In this document: one piece after another, positions 9,557-18,092 of the stretch
Layout of the letters: every line of letters starts with the position of its first letter
How positions within the stretch are numbered: the stretch's first letter is position 1
Origin: Bacteroidales bacterium
GTDB taxonomy: Bacteria; Bacteroidota; Bacteroidia; Bacteroidales; Tenuifilaceae
Reading direction: 5' to 3'
Length of the DNA: 64,000 nucleotides
Assembly: GCA_025361485.1 (NCBI GenBank)
Contig: JANYLA010000117.1
Location: 22,192-86,191, forward strand
Notes under the pieces: generated by a model
The model's input: only the letters and a program-made list of their open reading frames with translations
Databases searched by the model: none
Told to the model about the DNA's origin: nothing
Made by a program: the position numbers and the translations under genes

Positions 9557-11262
9557 ACCCCTCATTATACACATTTTCGCATCATATACGTATTAAGGTT
9601 TTAAAGCAAGCAGGTACATCTTTAGCAAGCCAATTTTTTTATGGAAAACTAAAGGGCACTATAAAGGGATGTACATATAACCTTGAGAACGGGAAAATTG
9701 TTAAATCAAAGCTTGAAAGCGCTTCAATATTTGAAGAAAAAGTAATTGATTTCTCATATAATACAAGAATTGCCATGCCCAATGTTAAAGTGGGTTCAGT
9801 ATTTGAAATTTCATATTCATATCAGGGGATTCCTAATTCCTACACTATCCAACGGGGTATCCCTGTAGCATATTCGGCACTCTTGTTTCAAGAGCATCCT
9901 GACTTGGATGTGAGAATAACTGAAATCATCCCTTATGGATTTTCTTATAAAAGCAATGGAACATATATAGCAAAAAACGTACCTGCCTTTAAGCATGAAC
10001 CATTCATTACTTCAGAGAATGATTATCAGTTGGGGTTAGAAATAGAACTTATCCAAATTAGAGGAATTATTATGTCTTATTTTGGTCGTAACAACTCCTT
10101 GTTTGCTACATCTTGGGACAGAGTTGCAAAACGATTTCTTGGTTACACAAATTTTGGTGCCGAGTTAGAAAATGCGAATTTATATTTAGTTGACCTAGTT
10201 GATAGTATTAAAGGTAAATCAAAGAATAATGAGGAATTGTCACGAAATGCATATGAAGCAATTAAGAAAATTAAATGGAATAGACAGGAAGCTTGCTATG
10301 TATCTCAAAACCTGAGAGAAACGTATAAATTAAAAAAAGGGAATTCTGCTGATATTAATTTGATGCTTGTAGCATTATTGAGGAAACTTGGCTTACAGAG
10401 TTACCCTGTACTTTTTAGCACACGGAGTAATGGTAGGATTTTGAAAACAGATCCTACAATTAATAAATTCAACTATGTAGTTGCTGCTTTAGGTTTAGGG
10501 AATGAAGTAATATACCTTGACGCCACTGATGAATACCTTCCTTATGGACTCATCCCTGATAAGATATCATATTGTTACGGTTTGCCTGTAATAGATAAAA
10601 CAGATATAAGCCCAGTTTTAATTGAGCCAACCAAAAAAGATTATCTTTTTACATTTACAAACTTAGTTATTGACTCAACGGGAACAATTAATGGAGCAGT
10701 TAATTTAAAGCGACTTGGTTATAATGCTGTAAATTTCAAGAATATGCTTAAAGAACAGCCAAACCATGATGCTTATATCCAAGAGCTAGAGGCTGATAAT
10801 AGTGGTTGGGTTATCTCTAAGTCGGAGTTTAATAATATAAACGATCCGTATGCAGATTTTCAAGAAGTGCTTAATGTAAAATATGAAAATTCAATTACGT
10901 CAGACGTCCTTACGATAAAACCACTTTCATTTATTTTTGAAAAAAAGAATCCATTCCAAAAAGATGCAAGGGAATTGCCAATTAGTTTTCCAGAATTGAA
11001 AGAGTATACTTCAAACGTATCCATCCAGATTCCTAATAATTATAAGATTGAAGAACTTCCTAAAAGTATAAATATTTTCAATTCTGATAAATCAATTACT
11101 TTCTCATATATTGTAAATTACAAGGGAAATACTATATCAATTGCATCAAAATTCAGAGTGAATAAACCAAGATTCGAAATTATTTCTTATCCTAGTATTA
11201 GGGGTATGTATGAGAGTATGCTGCAGAAACAAAATGAATTTATCATACTAAATAAAATATAA
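9549..11262 (+). pseudogene. DUF3857/transglutaminase-like protein lacking its N-terminus
   Basis: Open frame extends upstream of the listed ATG (9775) with homologous-looking sequence HHIRIKVLKQAGTSLASQFFYGKLKGTIKGCTYNLENGKIVKSKLESASIFEEKVIDFSYNTRIAMPNVKVGS, but no start or signal peptide before the junction with the sigma remnant. Confidence 0.65.
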
Positions 11263-11321
11263 GTTGTAATGTTCAACAAACCCAAAAATAAAGTGATTAT
11301 TAATATTTAACAATTTCATTA

Positions 11322-13223
11322 ATGAAAAGATTAATAATAAGTTCAATATTTTTTTTATCAATAGTAAGTTTATATGCTAATAACATTACAGATATAAAGG
11401 CGTCTTCGATTCCACCAGAACTGTTGGTCAACGCCAATGCTGTTATTCAAGATTATTCCAATTCTGTAACAATCTATCCGAGTGGCAATGGGGAGGAAAA
11501 AATAAGTATCACCACAACAGTTTTAAACGAAAACGGTGAGAATTACAGTTATCTAGCTGAGTTCTACGATAAATACAGTTCCATCTCAGATATCAAAGGA
11601 ACAGTGTATGATAAAGATGGTAAAAAGATTCGTAGGTTGGAATTTGATGAGATCTACGATATTAGTGCTATAACTGGATTTTCAATATATGATGACAATC
11701 GTTTAAAATATGCAAATCCAAAAGTAGGCAGTTTTCCATATACTGTTGTATATAGTTTCACCAAGAAGTTTAAAAGTTTCCTAGTTATTCCTGGGTTTCG
11801 AGTGTATCCAGGTTATTACGTTTCTGTTCAAAAAGCCTCATACAGTATAAACTTAGTAAACGGTGTAAAGATTAACTATAAAGGGAACAAACGATTTACT
11901 TATTCTCCATCAATTACTGAAAATAAGGGTACAAAAACAATTACATGGGTAGTTGAAAATCAACATTCATTGGTGCAAGAACCTCTATCGGAGAGCATTC
12001 AGGATATTATTCCTTCTCTGACGATTGCACCTGAGAATTACAAGTTCGATGACTATGAGGGATCCAACAAAAGTTGGAATGAATTGGGCAACTGGGCTTA
12101 TAAATTGCTAAAGGGAAGAGATAATTTACCCGATGCAACAGTTCAAAAAATAAAAGACTTAGTGGCTGATAAGAAAAATGATTTTGAAAAAGCTTCAGCA
12201 CTATATGAATATATGCAAAAAAAGGTTAGGTACGTGAGTATTCAAGTTGGAATTGGTGGGTTTCAACCTTTCCATGCCGAGATTGTTGACCGATATTCAT
12301 ACGGTGATTGCAAGGCACTTACAAATTACATGATGACGTTGCTAAACGCTGTTGGAATAAAGTCATATTATTGTTTAGTGAGTGCAGGTAGCGATTCTCC
12401 AAATATCGATAAAGAGTTTGTTTGTACACAATTCAACCACGCATTCCTTATGCTTCCTATTGAAAAGGATACTTTATTTCTGGAATGCACTAGCCAACAA
12501 GTTCCTTTCGGATATAACGGAACCTTCACTGATGATAGAGACGTTTTAGTTGTTGATAGCACAAATAGTTTTATCAAGCATACGAATGTTTACCGTAAGG
12601 AAAAGAATAATACTGTCAATTCATTTATTTTCAAAATTGAACCCCAATTGGATTGTAATATTATTCAAAAAAGTGTTTATACTGGAGTTGCCTCAGAACC
12701 TATTAGGTACTTAATGGAGGCAAGTCCTGAAAAACAAAGAGCCAATGTATTGAATCGGTTTCAACTTAAAATGGTCAAAATATCAACATTAACTTACCAT
12801 GAGAAAAGGGATATTGTACCTATCATCACAGAGAATATTGAATATTACGTGCCAAAAATCGCTCAGGTTACCACAAATTCGGTTATAGTCCCTTTTAACC
12901 AAGTAACTCAGATGAGCGAGTTGAAAAGAGTTAGCGATAGAAAGTCGAACATTGTAATTAGTCGCAACGAATTTCAAACCGACTCGTTAATTTTTATAGT
13001 ACCGAAAGAAATCAAAGCGGATAAAATTCCTGTGGCTAATTCTTTCTCAAGTATCTTTGGTAAATATAAACTTGAAGTTAAAATTGAGGAGAATAAAATC
13101 ATTTTTATTCGTTTTGTAGAATGGAATAAAGGTACTTTCTCGCCCGAAAAATATTCAGAATTACTTTCTTTCCAGCGTAAAATAAATGACATGGATAGAC
13201 AGGTAATAATATTTAAGAAATAA
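11322..13223 (+). CDS. DUF3857 + transglutaminase-like domain protein (paralog of preceding gene, full length)
   Basis: 633 aa with signal peptide (MKRLIISSIFFLSIVSLYA) and transglutaminase-like core (RYVSIQVGIGGFQPFHAEIVDRYSYGDCKALTNYMMTLLNAVGIKSYYCLV). Confidence 0.85.
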   Translation: MKRLIISSIFFLSIVSLYANNITDIKASSIPPELLVNANAVIQDYSNSVTIYPSGNGEEKISITTTVLNENGENYSYLAEFYDKYSSISDIKGTVYDKDGKKIRRLEFDEIYDISAITGFSIYDDNRLKYANPKVGSFPYTVVYSFTKKFKSFLVIPGFRVYPGYYVSVQKASYSINLVNGVKINYKGNKRFTYSPSITENKGTKTITWVVENQHSLVQEPLSESIQDIIPSLTIAPENYKFDDYEGSNKSWNELGNWAYKLLKGRDNLPDATVQKIKDLVADKKNDFEKASALYEYMQKKVRYVSIQVGIGGFQPFHAEIVDRYSYGDCKALTNYMMTLLNAVGIKSYYCLVSAGSDSPNIDKEFVCTQFNHAFLMLPIEKDTLFLECTSQQVPFGYNGTFTDDRDVLVVDSTNSFIKHTNVYRKEKNNTVNSFIFKIEPQLDCNIIQKSVYTGVASEPIRYLMEASPEKQRANVLNRFQLKMVKISTLTYHEKRDIVPIITENIEYYVPKIAQVTTNSVIVPFNQVTQMSELKRVSDRKSNIVISRNEFQTDSLIFIVPKEIKADKIPVANSFSSIFGKYKLEVKIEENKIIFIRFVEWNKGTFSPEKYSELLSFQRKINDMDRQVIIFKK

Positions 13224-13378
13224 CCCGAATTTGAGTACTTAGTAGCGAAAAACAGATAAAGGAATATATTCAATAAATACTAAGCTGAGTTTCCCGCTTA
13301 CGCTTAGTAAAGTTTTATATGACAATGCTTTAACTTATTTATTTTTCGAATCATTATTAAAGTTATTTCCCCATGCTC

Positions 13379-13636
13379 GGCGAAGTCAGAAGACTTCGCC
13401 CTATTCGGCTGAGGTTCTACCTCAACTGAATATATAACAACAGGCTTAGCCTGATTGGATAGAACCGGAGCTAACTGAGTTTAAATAAAACATTGTTTAT
13501 AACCACAAACAATTCAAAAGATACAATCTGTTATTGATTATAACGCACGGAAAGCATTTCCGCGCGAGCGGAGATGCCTCAATTAATAGCTATTCCCTAA
13601 GTGGTAGATTTCTTCTAGCACGCGTCTTAAGACGCG
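13379..13636. repeat. Cluster of five short-loop palindromes/hairpins (REP-like)
   Basis: GGCGAAGTC-agaa-GACTTCGCC (13379-13400); TGAGGT-tct-ACCTCA (13410-13424); CAGGC-tta-GCCTG (13441-13453); CGGAAA-gca-TTTCCG (13548-13562); CGCGTCTTAAGACGCG (13621-13636). Confidence 0.75.
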
Positions 13637-14224
13637 CACGAACGGAGGCACAATGACTGGTATCGGTAAACAGTATAATGAGAAAATTCATGTTAATAAC
13701 AACTAATAAAATGTGGTTGACTTTCTATATGCCCCTGAATATCTGATTATTGATTAAATTTCGCAAGATTAAAAGTTATTTATCTTTTATAAGTTGTTTT
13801 AACAATGGAATTTAAAGTTTCTCAAAACGAATTGATTTAACATTAAAAGATAGTTAACAACCTCATATTCAATATGTAAATTTACATTTAACGCTTATTA
13901 TCTGAATGTCAGCGTATTAACGTATTGTTCTGATACTTAGAACGATAACATGTTAACAACTATGATTTAATGTTAATATTTTCGACCCAATACCATAGCT
14001 CGAAAACAGCTAAGGTTCAATAACTTTGTAAAAGTTCTTTGAACAGCGAGTGTGTGAGAAAAAAAGAAGGCCGACAGAAGAGTTTCTAATCAGCCCTCAG
14101 AATATGTTTTGATAAGTTTTGACACAACAAATTAAAACATTTCTGAATCAAGATACAAATAGTTGGTCTATTTTTTAATGAACACCACCGCCAAGTTATC
14201 CACCCCTAAAACCTTTTATTCATA

Positions 14225-14398
14225 ATGCTTTTAGATTATTTTAGGCACTTGCTATCAACAGCAGGGATGAATCTGGTTCTTTTTTTGGTGGTATTGTTTC
14301 TAATAGTTGTATTAGTGATACAACATATTCTAAAGAAGAAACAGACCAACAACGCTAAACTTAGGTTTAGAGCATCTATCGAGTATGAAGAAGATTAG
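14225..14398 (+). CDS. 57-aa single-TM small protein
   Basis: MLLDYFRHLLSTAGMNLVLFLVVLFLIVVLVIQHILKKKQTNNAKLRFRASIEYEED*; followed directly by a strong terminator. Confidence 0.55.
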   Translation: MLLDYFRHLLSTAGMNLVLFLVVLFLIVVLVIQHILKKKQTNNAKLRFRASIEYEED

Positions 14399-14420
14399 TT
14401 CTTCGTCAAGTCAAAGTGTT

Positions 14421-14449
14421 AAAGCCCCATCTTTTTGGATGGGGCTTTT
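14421..14449 (+). terminator. Rho-independent terminator
   Basis: AAAGCCCCATC-loop-GATGGGGCTTT followed by T. Confidence 0.85.
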
Positions 14450-14642
14450 CATTATAATTATCTTTGTTATACTTTCAAAGACATATGCAAAAAGAATAGA
14501 TTATTTCTTTTTGTAGTACCGGATAACTACCATTCATATGGACTCATAAAACGAAGTAATAGTAGGTCAACTGTAAATATTTACAGTGCTTTGAAATAGC
14601 TTTATTTCGTCATTATGCTAACTTTGAATAAAAACAGAAACT

Positions 14643-14972
14643 ATGGACACTCCAAAAACCACAGAAGAAAGACTTGAAATATTAGAAGATGCCATTAAAG
14701 TTTTTTTAAGTGAAAGGCAACAAATAGCAGAAACTTTTATAACGGTAAATAAGGCCATAGAATCAACAGCAAACACAACTAACGAGATAAATCAAACGCT
14801 AGGCGGAATGGTCGACTGGTTGAAAGGATGTAATGAAATGGATACGCAACTTTCAGAATCGGTTGCATTGGTAAATGAGCGCATTGATTTAATAAAAAAG
14901 CGAGAGACATCAATTCATGAATCATTGACCACATTGTTTGAGGTTGTAAATGAACTCCAAAATCGAGGATAA
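14643..14972 (+). CDS. Small coiled-coil hypothetical protein
   Basis: 109 aa ORF, heptad-like polar/hydrophobic pattern, no signal peptide. Confidence 0.55.
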   Translation: MDTPKTTEERLEILEDAIKVFLSERQQIAETFITVNKAIESTANTTNEINQTLGGMVDWLKGCNEMDTQLSESVALVNERIDLIKKRETSIHESLTTLFEVVNELQNRG

Positions 14973-15078
14973 TTTTTTCGATTTGAGTAATCAAATTCAT
15001 TAATTATCTATTTGTTTGATTTCAAATGTTAAGTCTGGGGCTTTTAATTCTTCAATTTTCTCATGAGACCCCCTGCTT

Positions 15079-15100
15079 GGCGAAGTCTGCGACTTCGTCG
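15079..15100. repeat. Second copy of the GGCGAAGTC/GACTTCG hairpin element
   Basis: CCCCcTGCTtGGCGAAGTCtgcGACTTCGTCG matches 13370-13400 CCCCaTGCTcGGCGAAGTCagaaGACTTCGCC. Confidence 0.7.
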
Positions 15101-15150
15101 TTTTTAATAGTGGTCTACTAACCGCACATATTCAAATAAAACAAACACCG

Positions 15151-15621
15151 CTAAACTCCCTGCCTTGCCTTTCGTATTGAGTAAATAAGCCCAACTAAAG
15201 GCGCAATAAATATTATCAACCCGATTAACAGCATAAAGATATGTTCGCCCTTAACCCCGGGTTCAAGAATTGCCTCATCAGCTTTGGTGGGGTTGTAGTA
15301 CACTTTAACCTTGGCATCAACCGGGAATTTATTGGCTACAGCTTGGGCATCCTGCTGCTTTTTGTACTGCGCCATATCCTTTAGCCGAATCCTCTCGGAG
15401 GAGTACTCGGTGGTATCAACGTAGTAGTTGTATTTTATCTTAGGAACATACCTCGAGGAGCCCGTTACTTCCGAGGAGTAAATTGTCCCCTCGGTGGTTG
15501 GCCAACTCTTGGATTTATGGGCATTTAACGAGTTGTTTGTAGCAAAAATGGTTACTGCTAATCCCGCCAAGCTGGCAAGGATAATGATTAGCGTATTTAA
15601 TTTTGATATAGGCTTTTCCAT
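15151..15621 (-). CDS. DUF3592 domain-containing membrane protein
   Basis: 156 aa, two TMs with WPTTEGTIYSSEV...YYVDTTEYSSERIRL...KVYYNPTKADEAILEPG, typical DUF3592. Confidence 0.8.
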   Translation of the reverse strand: MEKPISKLNTLIIILASLAGLAVTIFATNNSLNAHKSKSWPTTEGTIYSSEVTGSSRYVPKIKYNYYVDTTEYSSERIRLKDMAQYKKQQDAQAVANKFPVDAKVKVYYNPTKADEAILEPGVKGEHIFMLLIGLIIFIAPLVGLIYSIRKARQGV

Positions 15622-15983
15622 TTCGTAAAAGTTTAGATAATACTTCTATGAATTTGATCTCATCCCTGCTTGTGCACGTTTTTATGCGGCGTGCGTAGCA
15701 ATTCATTTATCGGTAAAATTCCTATTAAAACATTTCTTAATACGAACCCGCCCAATTTTGTTACCTAAAGGTATCGCAATTTGTTTAACATTGCCACCAC
15801 TAAAGTGTATGTTTATTAGCATTAAATTTTGAAATACAGCAATTTAGCTGTTTAGTATTTTTTGTTTTTCCCACCAATCCTCATCAACAACCACCCTGTT
15901 TTTCTGCACCGCCTTATTTCATCGGCATTTTAGAATGCTGTTCTGCTTCATTCGTCACTAATCCTCAAAAAGTTATCAACAAA

Positions 15984-16018
15984 GTGGTAAAAAGTGGGAG
16001 GATGTGGTTTGAAGTGGG
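15984..16018 (+). promoter_or_regulatory. Putative MraZ operator: four GTGGK boxes with exact 10-bp period
   Basis: GTGGT-aaaaa-GTGGG-aggat-GTGGT-ttgaa-GTGGG upstream of mraZ, as expected for MraZ direct-repeat (TGGGN + 5-nt spacer) sites. Confidence 0.85.
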
Positions 16019-16086
16019 AATTATTTGTATACTTTTACCTTTTGAAATAAAATGGGTTAGGTGTAAGATAAACAAGGAGTTGAAGA

Positions 16087-16197
16087 TGGAATAATGCCTG
16101 CCTGCCTGCCGGTAGGCAGGGAACAGTGGAATAATGGAAGAGATCAAAGTATGAGCATGGGTTTAAAGACCCATCATTCCAATATTCCAACATTCCA
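16087..16197 (+). repeat. Gene-less relative of the octamer-arm element (5' leader of mraZ)
   Basis: TGGAATAATG (16087) ... nested CCTGCC..GGCAGG palindrome ... TGGAATAATGGAAGA (16127) ... CCATCATTCCAATATTCCAACATTCCA (16171-16197), the last 27 nt identical to 27168-27194 region. Confidence 0.75.
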
Positions 16198-16256
16198 ATC
16201 CACTTCAAAGAGTAGGAACAAGAACTTGCATTAAACCATAAATAATAGTTAGTAGC

Positions 16257-16721
16257 ATGTCATCATTTATAGGCGATTATGGTTGTAAGGTTGACGAGAA
16301 GGGCAGAGTGCTCTTCCCAGCAGCTTTTAAGAAGCAGATAGCATCTGCCTCGCCCGATCGCTTTGTGGTGAAAAAGGATATTTTCGAGAGCTGTTTGGTG
16401 CTCTTCCCCATCGAGGAGTGGGAGCGTCAGAACACCCTTATCCGTAAGAATACAAACCCCTATAACAAAGAGCATAACAAGTTTTTGCGCGAGTTTTACC
16501 GCGGCACCGCTGAGGTTACGCTCGATTCAAACAGCCGTTTGCTGTTACCAAAACGATTACTCGATTTGGTGGGCGCCGAGCGCGATTTAATCCTTGCCGG
16601 AATGGATGGCAAGATTGAAATTTGGGCTAAAGATAAGTACGAGGGGGTTCGAACAGGAGAGGATGATTTTGCCCAGCTTGCTGAAAAGATAATGGGTTCA
16701 ACGATTATACGAGATGAGTAA
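16257..16721 (+). CDS. mraZ: Division/cell wall cluster transcriptional regulator MraZ
   Basis: 154 aa; GDYGCKVDEKGRVLFPAAFKKQI and DSNSRLLLPKRLLDLVGAERDLILAGMDGKIEIW; first gene of dcw cluster. Confidence 0.97.
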   Translation: MSSFIGDYGCKVDEKGRVLFPAAFKKQIASASPDRFVVKKDIFESCLVLFPIEEWERQNTLIRKNTNPYNKEHNKFLREFYRGTAEVTLDSNSRLLLPKRLLDLVGAERDLILAGMDGKIEIWAKDKYEGVRTGEDDFAQLAEKIMGSTIIRDE

Positions 16722-17617
16722 TGGCCTACCACGTACCGGTTCTGCTTCACGAAAGCATAGAAGGGCTTGATATAAAGCCTAATGGCACCTACGTTGACCT
16801 CACTTTTGGTGGGGGAGGTCATTCCACCGAAATACTCAAACATCTTAACAAGGGCAGACTTATCGCATTCGATCAGGATGAGGAGGCGCTTGCCAACGCC
16901 ATCGACGATAAGCGCTTTACGCTAATCCGCAGCAACTTCCGGTTCTTTAGGAATTTCCTTAAGTACCACAACATCAATACGGTGGATGGTATTCTAGCCG
17001 ATTTGGGCGTTTCGTCGCACCACTTCGATAGCCCCGAGCGGGGTTTTTCGTTCCGTTTTGAGGGTCCGCTGGATATGCGGATGAACCAAAAGCAGAAGAT
17101 TTCGGCCAAGACCGTGGTGAATGGTTATAGCCCTGAGGATTTATCAAAGGTTTTCACTCTATACGGCGAGCTACCCAACGCTAAACGTTTGGCCAACGCC
17201 ATTTGTCAAGCACGCAGTGCAAAGGAGATCGATACGGTTGAGCAGCTATACGAGTTGCTAAAGCCGATGTTCCCTTTTAAAACGGAGAATAAGATGTTGG
17301 CTCAGGTTTTTCAGGCAATCCGTATTGAGGTGAATCAGGAGATGGCGGTGCTTGAGCAGATGCTTCTCAACGCCACGAAGTGCCTTAAAACCGATGGTCG
17401 ATTGGTGGTTATATCGTACCATTCGCTCGAGGATAGGTTGGTGAAGAACTATTTCCGTTCCGGAAATTTTGAGGGCAACCTCGATAAGGATTTCTACGGA
17501 AATGTTACAACTCCCTACGAGCAGATAAACAGAAAGGTGATTGTTCCCTCCGAGGAGGAGCTAGAAATAAATAGCCGAGCACGCAGTGCAAAGCTAAGAA
17601 TTGGTAAAAAGCTATGA
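16721..17617 (+). CDS. rsmH: 16S rRNA (cytosine1402-N4)-methyltransferase
   Basis: YHVPVLLHESIEGL...TFGGGGHSTEIL...GILADLGVSSHHFDSPERGFSFRFEGPLDMRM. Confidence 0.98.
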   Translation: MAYHVPVLLHESIEGLDIKPNGTYVDLTFGGGGHSTEILKHLNKGRLIAFDQDEEALANAIDDKRFTLIRSNFRFFRNFLKYHNINTVDGILADLGVSSHHFDSPERGFSFRFEGPLDMRMNQKQKISAKTVVNGYSPEDLSKVFTLYGELPNAKRLANAICQARSAKEIDTVEQLYELLKPMFPFKTENKMLAQVFQAIRIEVNQEMAVLEQMLLNATKCLKTDGRLVVISYHSLEDRLVKNYFRSGNFEGNLDKDFYGNVTTPYEQINRKVIVPSEEELEINSRARSAKLRIGKKL

Positions 17618-17988
17618 GCGAGAAAGACGAAACGGTAGAGTTTATTGAGGAGAAGCCCGAGCAACCCAAGGGAAAGAAATCGAATGTTGGGGTTAAGGAT
17701 TTTCTTACAGGTAGCATCCTTACCACCGAATCGGTTTCGAAACAGTTTCCTTACATCCTGTTTCTGGCGTTTCTGGCGTTTTTTTATATCGGTAATCGCT
17801 ACAGGTACGAGAAGCTGTTCAAGAAGGAGAAGAAATTACAGATTGAGGTTCGTAACCTACGTGCCGAGTCGATTACAACCGCATCGAAGCTGATGTTTAT
17901 TAGCAAGCAATCGGAGGTGGCAAAAATATGCGAGGAGAGGGGTTTGGGGTTGAAGGAGAGCGTTGTTCCGCCGAAGAAGATAAAGTAG
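17614..17988 (+). CDS. ftsL: FtsL-like cell division protein
   Basis: Small single-TM coiled-coil protein between rsmH and ftsI (position-based). Confidence 0.8.
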   Translation: MSEKDETVEFIEEKPEQPKGKKSNVGVKDFLTGSILTTESVSKQFPYILFLAFLAFFYIGNRYRYEKLFKKEKKLQIEVRNLRAESITTASKLMFISKQSEVAKICEERGLGLKESVVPPKKIK

Positions 17989-18088
17989 TTGACAGTTCAC
18001 AGTTGACAGGAAGAAGTGGCAAGAGATAAGCGACAAGCAACAAGAATAGTTTATTAAGTCTGATGTCTAGCATCTAAAGTCTAAAAGA
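17988..18088. repeat. Degenerate heptamer repeat tract (ftsL-ftsI gap)
   Basis: GTTGACA GTTCACA GTTGACA GGAAGAA GTGGCAA GAGATAA GCGACAA GCAACAA in exact 7-bp register, then TAAGTC TGATGTC TAGCATC TAAAGTC TAAAAGA. Confidence 0.8.
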
Positions 18089-18092
18089 AAGA

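Noticed and set aside
13830-14215. Possible oriC (AT-rich, several GTTAAC words, one TTATCCACC near a DnaA box)
   Set aside because: Only a single near-consensus DnaA box was found and no dnaA/dnaN/rpmH neighbours; a GC-skew calculation would be needed.
16496-16843. Antisense ORFs (e.g. 115 aa opposite mraZ/rsmH, 114 aa opposite ftsI, 126 aa opposite murC)
   Set aside because: Opposite strongly supported conserved genes, no independent signals.
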